Below the pieces are notes generated by a model that saw nothing but the letters and a program-made list of their open reading frames with translations, searched no databases and was not told where the DNA came from. Shown here one piece after another: positions 11,331 through 22,480 of a DNA stretch of 43,880 nt. Source of the stretch: Mesotaenium endlicherianum. Its lineage: Eukaryota > Streptophyta > Zygnematophyceae > Zygnematales > Mesotaeniaceae. Positions within the stretch are counted from its first letter, which is position 1. Each line of letters opens with the position of its first letter. The stretch spans positions 290,802 to 334,681 of the forward strand of contig WELA01000937.1 in the NCBI GenBank assembly GCA_009602735.1. Reading direction: 5' to 3'. A program made the position numbers and the translations under genes.

Positions 11331-11537
11331 CAGATATGTACTTTTAAACGGCAATTGCGTTGGAGCTGCCGTCGACGTCAGCATAAGAAGTGCTACAAGA
11401 TGGCAGCAACTCACGGAGTGACACAACCCAGATACCCGAGAATACTGCTTCTAAACGGAGCACGTCCCTCCAATTTTCGCGTCCTACAAGCCCAGGCGAA
11501 AGAATTGGTTCCTGGAAGAATTACTACTGTATCCAGC

Positions 11538-14521
11538 ATGGCTTCTCTGAGACTTGCAGTGGAGTTCAGCTCTACATCCACGCTATTTTCCTGTGAGGCA
11601 ACTTCTGTTCCGTCCAAGAATGCTGCATTGTCTTCTGTAAATCCCCGATCACTCTGCAAGGAGCACGTATCCGAAGTAAGAGCATCTAGCCATCAAAAAA
11701 GATTACCTGGGAGAAACGTTCTTGTAGCAAAAAGCTCTGTATTCGGGAGAAAATTGCAGATCAATTCTAAAAGCTTGTTACAGGAGCCTAGTCAAGGTTC
11801 CAGATTCCACCGGAAAGAAGGCACGTCTTCGATCCGTGCAGCTTCATCAGCAGTAAGTTCTCCTTCGAATTTGGTACCTAGTATAACTCTGGCAATTTTG
11901 TTTTCCTATCGCCTGATGTACTTCTTGCATGAGAGGTTATTCTAGCAAGATGAGTGATATTGTTACTCATAAAGGGGTTGGGAGGGTATTGCACAGATAC
12001 ATGCGACAGCAGGGTTGTATCATTTCCTCGTAGCAACCTTGACCTGAAAAGCATGGGCCAGATTACTTCTTCGACTGCATATCTCTTCTCTTCGGAGAAA
12101 CGACCGGTGTGTACTTTTTGCTATCGCATTAAATCATCACTTTTGAGTGCGTCCTTAACGTTCACGATTTGCGAATTACGTGGTCGCTTGAACGGCATTG
12201 TCCTCATAGTAATTCGGTAGGCATATGCTTGTCCCTTTCCTTCTCTCGCACACCCGCGTCAGCTTCAAACCCGTACATGAGCAGACACAGCAAGAAGCCT
12301 TGACGTCTTGTATGTATGTCACGCAGGGCTGCCAATGCAGGTCAGCGTGCACTTTTAATTAGATCAAGTCAAAGTGCAAGTCAGTCCTTTGGCAGTCCCT
12401 TTGGATGACTATGCACCGGGTAGCCTTGTTACTTCTTTTGCAGACTTGTGCATGCTCAATCCTCGTCCAAGTACTTCATCCTCCTTCCTCATCCTCAATT
12501 GTGTGGGTGGCCTCCAAGATCACATCACCACTTGCATTCCTGCAAAGGCCTGCACGCAATCAGCTTCACTATGCGTTTCTCTCTGTACACGTGCAGGTGA
12601 GAACAGGAACTGAGCTGAAGGAGGGGATCGCAGAGTTCTACGATGCCTCCTCCGGCTTGTGGGAGGACATGTGGGGGGAGCACATGCACCACGGCTACTA
12701 TCCTCCGGGAAAGAAGGTCGACAACAAGGAGGCGCAGATTGACATGATCGAGAACACGCTCGCCTGGGCTGGCATTCCAAGTAAGGACCACACCCACACC
12801 TTAACAATGGTGATCCTCTATGAAGTCGATAAAGTGAATCAAGTTTCATGTGTTTTTCCACCTCTCTTGCAAGCGTTCCATGCATGCGTGAAGGTTGAGG
12901 ATTGCACTAGCTCCCCACGACTAGCTTCCACGCCTCTCCATTAGTTGCATTTGTCTTACTCTTCTGCCTCCTGATCTGCTCACAAGAACAAGTTTCTGCG
13001 CGTGAACAAAGTCGTGCTTTCGCTGCTACGTGCAACTATTGTACCAAGCACGTACTTTTGTCCAGAGCACGTCGCATGTCGCCTGCAACGACGTGCAAGA
13101 GAAGCAAAGTGGTTGGGGGAATCGGGGAATGCTTGATCAGAGGGGCAGGTCCTCTGCACAGCAGTTCACCTATGCGATGAAGGCCTGAAGCTGACATGTC
13201 TCCCGTACGTCATCATGCTTTTTGTGGGATCTTGAGAGAGGAAGACTCGCATGAGCTGTATGTGTGCAGTTGGACCAGATCTGATTAACTCAAAGATCTG
13301 ACGAGTCAGATATGATGTTTGATATGCATCCAGAACGAATCTGATGTGGACCTCTCCTTCTTGTGCACTCTGCTTCTCTGCGTGACACCTGCAGCCGATG
13401 AAGACAACAAGCCGAAGACCATTGTTGACGTTGGGTGCGGCATTGGCGGATCTGCTCGCCACCTGTCACGAAAGTACGGCGCCTCTGTGAAGGCCATCAC
13501 TCTCAGCCCTGTGCAGGCCAAGCGGGGAAACGCCATCTGTCAGGCCCAGGGCCTTGCTGACAAGGTCGGTGCGCCCACCCCTTCTTTGTTTGGGCTTCCT
13601 ACTTAATGGCTCGCGCTCTTTGGAAGATATCTTTTCTTCTTTAATCTCTCTCCCTCTTGTATATTCTGACTGCCTTCTTGATCTGCCGTGGCGCTCACAA
13701 GCAATCATGTCCTACCAGTCCAGAAACATGTTCTTCCAAAAGTTCATGGAGGAGTCTGAGGCAGAAAGCAGAAGGGGAGACTGCAGTGTGTGTGGTTTTT
13801 CCGTCCCCCTCCCCCGTACGCCTGGAATGGCTCTCTTTCTTGCATGCCCCACGACGGCATTCCCCTCGCCCAAACACCTCATCTGGTGGCATCTGGTGTC
13901 TGAGATCGTGTGCCAGCTTGAGAAGCGGAGAAAGCTCGTGAATCAGATGCGGTGCTGCTCTTTTTTTTCGCCCCTGCTCTAGCTCCTCCTCCTCCTCGCC
14001 CTGTCCTCGTCCTGTACGTGCAACTTTCTCCTCCTTAGCAGTGACACTGCCTTCTTTGCTGCTATGACACCTCAGAGCAAAAAATCGTGGGCTGTCTCAG
14101 AGCGTGCCTCGACTGATATTTGCAATAGATGGCAACATTCAAACTTCTTGGTCAATGGCTCCCGCTGCAGCAGTCCTCAGGGTGCCTTGTGTGAGGGAAG
14201 ATGCTCTTGCTCGTGTTCAGAAGTGCGCTGTCTCTACAGGAAAAGAGGGGTAAGCTGTCCCATATTGTTTACCGACCGTGAGGATTTTGAAAACGCAGGA
14301 GGGTTGACGTGGACAGGGGAGGGCGAGGGGGAACACGTCCTTGTCCGTACTTCTGGTCGGGCTTCTCTCTGGATCAACTTACTCATTGTCTCGTTGTGTC
14401 GCATGGCGCGATGCAGGTGGAGCTGAAGGTGGCAGACGCCCTGCACCAGCCCTTTGCCGACAACTCCTTTGACCTCGTGTGGTCCATGGAGAGCGGGGAG
14501 CACATGCCCGACAAGAAGCAG

Positions 14522-14564
<43 letters not shown>

Positions 14565-17500
14565 TGCGCACAGACGCGCGTGTGTGTGTGTCGTGCGCCC
14601 AGAAAATGCTCCCTTCCCGCTCCCCGCTCCCAACCACCTGCGTGCTCTGTGCTTCCCTCCTGCCATTCTTCCTCCCTCCCCCCCTCTTTCCTCCCCCCCT
14701 TTTCTGCTGCGCCATGCTGCTGCTGCTGCTGCCACGTGTTGCCCACCTCTTTCAGAGCCTCTGAAAATTATATGCATGGCTGTAGCCGATCTCTGGCGCT
14801 GACACTGCCCTCACACTACTCCAGAGCACATGAAAAACCGCACAGACGGTTGCTACCAATCTCTGCCGCTGACGCCGCTCCTCACTCGCTGCACTTGCCT
14901 CACGCCTCTCGTGAGAGCAGCTGGGAAGAGGTTTTTGCTGCAGGCTCAGGCTGGAAGGATGGAGGTTGGAGGCTGGAGCTTGTTATTATTAACTAAAGTT
15001 TTAGAAAAAAAAGAGAGGGAGAGCTGCAGGCTGACAGCTGAAAGGCTGCGGGCTGGGGGCTGAAAGGAGTGTAGCTGGAGGGAGGCTGGAGCTTGCTCTA
15101 ACAATTTAAGAAAAAACAAAACAAAGAATCTGAGGAGGCTACGGTGATGTATGATAGCTGAGCAGGCAGCGGGCTGTTGCGGCTGGTCTCCTGGAGCTCA
15201 TTCCCGCCGGCCACGTCAGCCTTGGCTCTGTGGTTGTCGCTTTTTTGCTTCTCTTTGGGCACTCCTGTGTTGGCACAAGACTCACTTCTAAGTGTGCTCT
15301 CGCGCAGTTTGTGGGCGAGCTGGCGCGCGTGGCGGCGCCAGGCGGCAGGATCATTGTGGTGACATGGTGCCACCGCAACCTGAAGCCCGACGAGACAAAA
15401 CTTGCGCCCGACGAGCAGGTGGGTGCATGCACCTCCTCCGCCGCGCTCCTCCCGCTGCGACGTGCTGTGTGCTGTCACCGCCACGTGCGTGCACGTCCTC
15501 CGCAGTCCTCCCAGCTGCGATTGTCGCGCTCTCAAGTGCCCCTACCTCGTGCAGCTTCTACTTTCTGGTTCCGGTTTTTCTTCTCTCTGCTCTCTGCTCC
15601 CTGCTCCCTGCTTGCACTCTCCCCTCCTCTCTCTCCTTCACTCCCATTTTATCCCACCGTCATCCCTGCATCCCATGAGCATGCGCCCGTCATGCGTGCG
15701 TGTGTTCCTACACGCACCAATGCTCTTCAGCTCTGCATCTCCTCCGCCCCCTTCTCCCTTCCCCTGGAGGCAGCAGAGCAGCAGGTGCCATCGGAAGCAG
15801 ACAGCTCCTGGATCGCTTGCACGCCCTTGTCTATATCCCTCTCTTCAGAATATCCATATGCGTGTACACGTGGAAGGGGGACGGGAGGAGGTTGAAGAAT
15901 GGATGCAATATATATAGTGGGGGTGTAGAAAGGGCCCAGCCACGCGCTCTCCCTCTCTTCGCCAGCCCCCAGCTCATATTTGCCCCTTAAGATTCCCCCA
16001 CAATTCGTTCCTTCGCCAAAGAAAGACAGTGCCCGGCGCCTGTGGCGTTCTCGCCACCTGTAACGTTGTGCACTCATGATATGGCGTGTTGGTGTGGCAT
16101 GATGACGTGGCGACGTGGCAGGCGCTGCTGGACAAGATTTGCGATGCTTACTACCTGCCAGCTTGGTGCTCCACCAATGACTACGTCCAGCTGGCCAACG
16201 AAGCTGGCCTCCAGGTACAGCTTCTCCCTCCCCCCCTCCATCCCCTCTTCCTTCCCCCTCTCTCTCCCTCCCTCCTCCCCCTTCCCCCTCTCTGACTCCC
16301 TCCCTCTTCCTCTTCCCTCCCTATCTCCCTCTCCCTCCCTCTCCCTCCCCCTCCCCCTCTCTCACTCCCTCCCTCCTCTTCCTCGCCCTCTCTATGTGTG
16401 TATGTACCAACGCATGTACTTGTATATGCAGGTGTTCCCCAATTGTGGCTTCCTGTAATGACCACGGGTGCTACGCGATGCGTGTGCTCGGCTCAGTTCC
16501 ATGTCTGTGCTCATGTGGTGTGCGCCAGGACCTCGTGAAAGGCACTGCACACAAGTGCTCACACACACACTGTCGCACGCGCATGCACACATGCGCACGC
16601 ATTCTCACACACATCCACGCATCCGTGTGCATGGGTGGCGGCTGGCCCCTCGCAGGATGTGAGATCCGACGACTGGTCCGAGTACATCACGCCCTTCTGG
16701 CCGGCGGTGGTGGCCTCTGCGCTCTCCCTCAAGGGCCTGCTGGGCTTGCTCCGCACAGGTTGGGCACTCTCCCCTCCTTCCTGCTGCTGCTCCTGCTGCT
16801 GCTGCTGCTGCTGCTGCCGCCGCACCTTTACCATGGTGTTATTCGGTGTAGAAGTTTTGTTTGGAAGCGTCATCATATGTTTGGTTCCAGTGAGAGGGGT
16901 TGCACCATTTGCATCAAGTATCGGTTGGGTTTTCATTACATTCTGGATTACATTTGTGCTGCTCCCTGAATATCCCTTAAAGTTCCCCTGAGCGTGGTAG
17001 ACACCCTGCATTGGTACGACATGTGCTGCAGCTTGTCGCCTTGTCTGCACTCTTTAGGACGGCTCTTACATTTTCCTTGACAACGTAACGTGTGCATCGC
17101 TTGAAAAACGGGGAATGCCCGGCTATCGTCCGTCTGGCTTTGGGCCACGCACAAGGGTGCTGCCAGCTTTGCCCCTTTTCTGTCTGCCTTGAAGCTTCAG
17201 CTTCAGCTTTGCAAGTGTGTGTGGTGGTCAACCTTCAACTTGTATAGGGCCACTGCTGCATGGGGACAGGACCGAGCACGGGCACAGGCAGGGGCATAGG
17301 CACGGGCACGGGCACGGGTGCAGGAATGGGCGTAAGCAAGGGCTTGGGCGCTACAATGTGGTTTTTATCTTTCTTTTTGTCATCTGTGGACTAGGCCTTG
17401 CTGGCAGCTTGATACACACGCGCATGCAGTGCCAGCTGGCGTAGCATTGGCTTAGTAGTAGCTGTGTATATTCACCGACTTGGCGAGCTTGCGCAACGTC

Positions 17501-17677
17501 TCGTCCTTCTTGTATACAAGTTGCTCAGAAGGATAATTTTGCTGCTGCTTGCGATGCTTGTGGTGGGCAGGATGGACGACGATAAAGGGGGCCATAGCCA
17601 TGACGTATATGATCCAGGGGTTCCGAATGGGCGTCATCAAGTTTGCGATTATCACTGCTCGTAAGCCCACCAGTTGA
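11538..17677 (+). CDS. VTE4: Gamma-tocopherol methyltransferase, chloroplast (8 exons)
   Basis: SAM-dependent methyltransferase converting gamma- to alpha-tocopherol (and delta to beta) in plastids, the last step of vitamin E synthesis. Exons: 11538-11852, 12597-12780, 13395-13564, 14417-14521, 15308-15418, 16122-16214, 16656-16758, 17571-17677; the joined frame is 395 codons ending at TGA 17675-17677. Residues 1-105 are Ser/Arg/Lys-rich, fitting a transit peptide. The catalytic part opens with GIAEFYDASSGLW and EHMHHGYY. SAM motif I is VDVGCGIGG (177-185), motif II is FDLVWSMESGEHM (241-253), and motif III lies around RVAAPGGRII (265-274). YLPAWCST and the C-terminal GVIKFAIITARKP match plant VTE4 closely. 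Introns 2 and 7 are phase 1, the rest phase 0. ATG 11400, in frame, would add 46 residues; both ATGs have an A at -3 and a G at +4. An open frame from ATG 12405 also runs into exon 2. Confidence 0.93.
14522..14565. repeat. GT then GA dinucleotide run at the intron 4 donor of VTE4
   Basis: The splice donor after ...GACAAGAAGCAG at 14521 is itself the first unit of a (GT)12-13 run that passes directly into (GA)9-10. Length variation here would alter the sequence immediately after the donor. Confidence 0.9.
14785..15115. repeat. Local short duplications inside VTE4 intron 4
   Basis: Two phrases occur twice. ATCTCTG(G/C)CGCTGAC appears near 14789 and 14860. GGAGGCTGGAGCTTG appears near 14967 and 15081, each followed by an A-rich stretch. 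The block looks like intron sequence grown by small local duplications. Confidence 0.6.
16215..16396 (+). repeat. C/T-rich tract after the intron 6 donor of VTE4
   Basis: About 180 nt of CTCCCTCC-type sequence with very few purines begins a few bases after GTACAG. It is the longest of the donor-proximal pyrimidine tracts in this window. Confidence 0.85.
16778..16822 (+). repeat. CTG trinucleotide repeat in VTE4 intron 7
   Basis: CTGCTGCTGCTC followed by seven or more further CTG units, about 20 nt after the intron 7 donor. A shorter run of about five CTG units lies in intron 4 near 14717-14732. Confidence 0.85.
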
Positions 17678-18326
17678 TCGTGATATCAAAGATATTGAGG
17701 TTCGATTGTATGTGTATAGAGCGTCCCGCTTTGATTTCTGGCGCTGTTGAATTTCCCTAGAATATTGGCTTGTTCAGGCATAGTCTAGTCCGAGAACAGT
17801 ACGTAAGCTTCAGGCAGAGTGAATTACATATTGCTCACAAGGTGGTCTTGTTGTATATTGAATATCAATAAGGAGAACCTTTTGTACGCTTTCAAGATGA
17901 CTGCCTGCATTTAATATCAAGTTTCCCTCATAACATGGTTTATGAAACTCAAAGCAAAAAACTTATTCTGTGTAAGTGCAATCAATCTGCTCGAATTTTA
18001 AAGGCAATGCTTAATCCCATTGAAGATGCCAAGTCTCAAGACTCTCACTATCAAAAGTACCCAGCGAATTTCCGTGACGTGCGTAAATGGGCCTTAGCAC
18101 TACTTGCGAAGGTGATCAATTAAGTACAGTATTAAAAATGAGCCAATGCGTGACTTGCATGTTTGTGCCATGTCCACAGAGCCACTTAATGGAAGACAAT
18201 TGGTAAATTTACATTGACTTTTTAGTTTATCATCTCATAACAAAACATCGAACAAGGGAAAGAAATGAAAGCTTGATGTCGAGTCATAAATGTATTTTCA
18301 TTGGTTACTGCATATCTTCCTCACAA
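17678..18326. other. Convergent spacer between VTE4 and kinase
   Basis: About 650 bp, moderately AT-rich, between two stop codons that face each other, so it should hold both 3' UTRs. On the minus strand a TGTAA, the usual green-algal polyadenylation signal, occurs about 115 nt after the kinase stop (18209-18213). AATAAG lies on the plus strand about 190 nt after the VTE4 stop. Neither site can be confirmed without transcripts. Confidence 0.45.
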
Positions 18327-20509
18327 TTATCGATTAAAAAATACATCGTCATCATTATCATCATTTAAAGAACTCCAACCTCGGCTTCTTCGCGGAGCTC
18401 TAAGACGGCTCATATTTGTGGGGTGGGGAATGGGAACTCCCACAAAGTCGGCAATTTCTTGCACTATCCAATCTTGTTCTCGGACTGTTAACTCACCCCC
18501 AAACAGGTGGCCGCTTCCCGTGCCTCCACGGCCTTCTTCCAAGATTTCACAAATTGTCACTGGCTTCTCTCCCTCCAGCTTCACAACCCCATAATATTAT
18601 AAGAAGAAGAAAGAAAAGTAAGGTCAGAATTTAAAGCGGCCACAACCGAAAGTAACCTACTTCTACGTGCCATCCAAGACCACAGCCGCAAATCAGAAAG
18701 TTCCTATACGAGGACACTCATTGCATGTCCGTTGGTCTCGGGTGATGCGCTTCTCGCATTTGTCACTCCATTGGCCCGGCATTCTACCCGAAAAGAGCAA
18801 CATGAGTGCGTCTAGCTCAAACAAATCTGGTACTAGCGAGATGACATGACAGAAGTGTAGGATGAACCACAGGGCCCCTTTGGTGACGGAGAATCTCAGT
18901 TGCGAGAGGGAAGTGCAGACGTGAAGTTTACTTTGCGTCTGCCTGGCACGTCAGTTTCCTCTCGTTCTACGTCTCCTGTGCACAGGAAAAAAACTTCTAC
19001 AGGTGCCCCGCATCCTCCAGGACGCGCACTTTGCACACCTTAACTTGAATGCAAAATATGAGGCCAGATTTTGCACTTGTGAGGTCAACAAGGAATTGAC
19101 CATGTACTAACAACTGGAATTATAGACCTTGAAGAAGCAAAAAAAAATAGCTTGCAGTTGAAGCTTTATACGAGAGATACAGAGCACTGACCAATAAAGC
19201 AAAGCTTAGCGTCGGCCCTTGAAAAAGTAGTGCTCACACCTACATCCACCACCTGGGCCAAGAAAAATATCGTCCTCTTTTTCAAGCGATGCAGGGGATG
19301 CCATTTGAGGCCCCGGAAAAGACAAAGGGCGAGCTTTGACATGAGGGATGGAACCACCCTTGGCACCTACCTCTTGCACAGTGACACCTGTCGAGCAGAT
19401 ATCGCCCGTCTTGCCGCTGACAGCGCGGCTCCAAGCGCCGCCTGGCGCCGTCCACTTGATTTCATACGTGGAGCAGTTCATGCTGATGTCCACTCCGACG
19501 GCAGTGGCCTTGAGCGTCTTAGCTGCCAGGCTTTTGGCACATCATAGGACGGCAGAGAAACAAAGACCACAAAGCAGAAATTGATTTGAAAAACCAGAGA
19601 AGTCAAAGAACCAAAGAACCAAACAAAAACCCAAAATACACAAAAGCACAAAAGCACAAAAACACAAACAAAACAAAACTTGACCGTCACACAGGCAAAC
19701 AGAAAGAGGGCAGAGCCAGCGTTGTACGAGGACTAGCAACACGGAGTCAAGCCTCAAGAGGAAGCATGACGATGCCAACGGCCACTTCATACATGCATCT
19801 ACACACCCAAGTCGATGCACTATCGCTTCTTCACACGGAAAACTCGAAACATGCACGCACGTGCTCGTATGGTCTTGAGAGCAAGCTGCGGATAGCACAT
19901 CAAATCCTCCGCACTAAAAGAGAGCGCAGAATGCCACAGATGGCATGCAGATGCGACACCTCACGAGGGGACATGACACTTTCAAAATTCGTTCTTCAAG
20001 TCTTAAGGCTTGCCACTTGGTTCTGTGGGGTTAACTTGTTATAGTGAAGACAGAAGAAAAGGGGAAGGGGGGNCCTGGCACCCACGGCCCAGAAGGGCAG
20101 CGAGAAGAGCGTCATGACAAGTGGCTTGGGCGCGCGCACCACCGTCGACGTGAACTGCACCATGAACGCGTTCCACGCCTGCCAACTCCCCCGTCCCCCA
20201 CGGCGCACTCGATGCACTTGAGACATCGATACAGAAAACGATAGAAGGGAAGAGTCTACACACGAGGGGTTAACAACCAACAACAGAAATAGGATGGTAA
20301 GCAGAGTGTGTGTGTGCAGGAAAACCGAGAACTCGTCAAGCACGCAACGTCTTGCTATCCCGCAGTCAGTTCCTGCTTCGCACACCACAAGCATATGCAT
20401 GTGCACAGGCGGATGCAGGGCCTTTTTGCGATACATGGCCGCATGCACACTGGGCGGGCGGCAGGAGGCTTCCCTCCCCCCTCTCCCTCCCACTCACACA
20501 CTCACACAC

Positions 20510-20555
<46 letters not shown>

Positions 20556-20556
20556 N

Positions 20557-20622
<66 letters not shown>

Positions 20623-21507
20623 GGTGTGTACAATAAGTGCACGTATGTGCACATATTAGTATGCACGCCTGAGCGCACATGCGTGTGTGTGTATGTGTGC
20701 GTGTGTGTGTGTGCGCGTGTGTGTGTGTTTATGTGTGTGCTTGCGCGTGCGCGCGCTCATGCGTGTCTACATATGCATGCCTGCATGCCTGATCTTCAGT
20801 TTTTATCATTTTTATCATTCATTTTTTAGTATCAAGTGCCAGGCAGGGGGGGGGGAGGGAGAGGAGGGGGAGGAGGGGCAGACGGACACACGCACGATGG
20901 TGAAGGCGGCTACGCCCACGTTCTTTTGCGTGAGGCCGGCAGCCGGGATGTGGACGCGAATGGCATCGCCACTTTTCTCGAGCACCTGCTGAGACGTGTC
21001 AGCCAACAAGCTGGGGCGGGCTCATGCATCTATCTGGTTGAAAGGGATGTTAGAAAAAGAAGTTGCTGACCACTGGTGCTCAACAAACCCATAACGGCGA
21101 CAGCCATAGCAGTCCACAACAATCCATAACAACCTGAACTATCATTAACAGTTACAACTTCTTGATGTTGATTATCATAATCCTTTGATTATGCCTATGA
21201 TAGCATGTACCCATGATACACCTATGATATCATATACCCAAAACATCACATACCCCTGATGTAGCCCACAATATTCAGAATATTAAATGATACGATGTGT
21301 ACATTCCATCACAAGAAGACCACGAGACACAGGATGCAGCGGACAGATAAGCTGCCCAAAGATAGTGGAGCTGAAATGAAGTGCATGAATTAACATCATG
21401 AAAAAGGAGACACGAGGCACAGAGCACTCCATGAAGACATATGCACATGCGTGTACGAGCGCCCGTGCGCCCGTGCGCGAGCGACCACGCACGCGCGCGT
21501 GCGTGTG

Positions 21508-21553
<46 letters not shown>

Positions 21554-22407
21554 CGCGTGCAAGCATGTGCGCGTGTGCATGTGCACGCGTGTGTGTGCGC
21601 GCGCGTGCATGTGACAGAAAGGAAGGAAGATGGGCATTTATTGGAAGCTGAGAAGAGCGGCGGAGGGGGGGGGGGGGCATGCGTTGAATGATGTAGCTAA
21701 ATTCGGGAGGGGGCTGCAGGAGGAGCACCACTTTGGTGTCGTTGGGGCGGCGGACCCTCTCAGCCTGCGCGCCCTGGGGGCGCCACCTGTTGGCAGCACG
21801 CGCGGGCGGCGGTTGTTGTACAGGTGGCGGTGGCTCCCGCAAGGCACGGATTACCTCTGCCGGAGTCTGCCCCCAGCAAGCAAAGACACAACATTCAGGA
21901 GAACCGTAAGAAGGAGACATATTGAACGTGCAATGGGTTTTATTAACAAGACCAAGAACTCATTTTTTGCACTTGCCCCCTTCCGACGGCCACACACACC
22001 CCCTTCCCCCAGCCTTTGAAAGCACGTACTAATGTGCACACACAAGCACTCAAGTGCACGCACATGCGCAGCCCAACCACTGACAAAGCCACACACAAGC
22101 ACACACACACAGGTGCACGTGGGTGCACACCTGCACGCGGGCACACACACACGCACACACATACAAAAATGCATGCATATAAAGACACCCACATGCGCGG
22201 GGTCCCATGCATGGACACACACACCTGGAAGCGGTCTTCGGGGGCGGGCTGGAGCAGTCGGTCAACCACATCCGCCAGGTGGCGGCTCATGCTCACTTGC
22301 GACCTGAAGTCCATCCTCAGCCGGGACTGCGCGTGTGCAACCACACTCCGCATGAACACACACATGAATACACACACACACACGCACACATACACATACG
22401 CGCGCAC

Positions 22408-22480
<73 letters not shown>

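Larger units (their letters stand above)
9928..11537. promoter_or_regulatory. Divergent intergenic region between P450 and VTE4
   Basis: About 1.6 kb between the start codons of two genes transcribed away from each other, so it should hold both promoters. The only core-promoter-like element I see is TATAAATA at 10965-10972. A short tandem repeat lies at 11270-11330. No other gene is recognisable; the open frame running from inside the P450 to 10299 on the plus strand is its antisense shadow. Confidence 0.6.

Noticed and set aside
17690..17720. GGTTCGATT, resembling a tRNA B box
   Set aside because: No matching A box or cloverleaf could be drawn around it.
20513..22477. Regularly repeated DNA that might suggest a CRISPR array
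   Set aside because: These are uninterrupted di- and short-unit repeats without unique spacers, inside introns of a eukaryotic gene.
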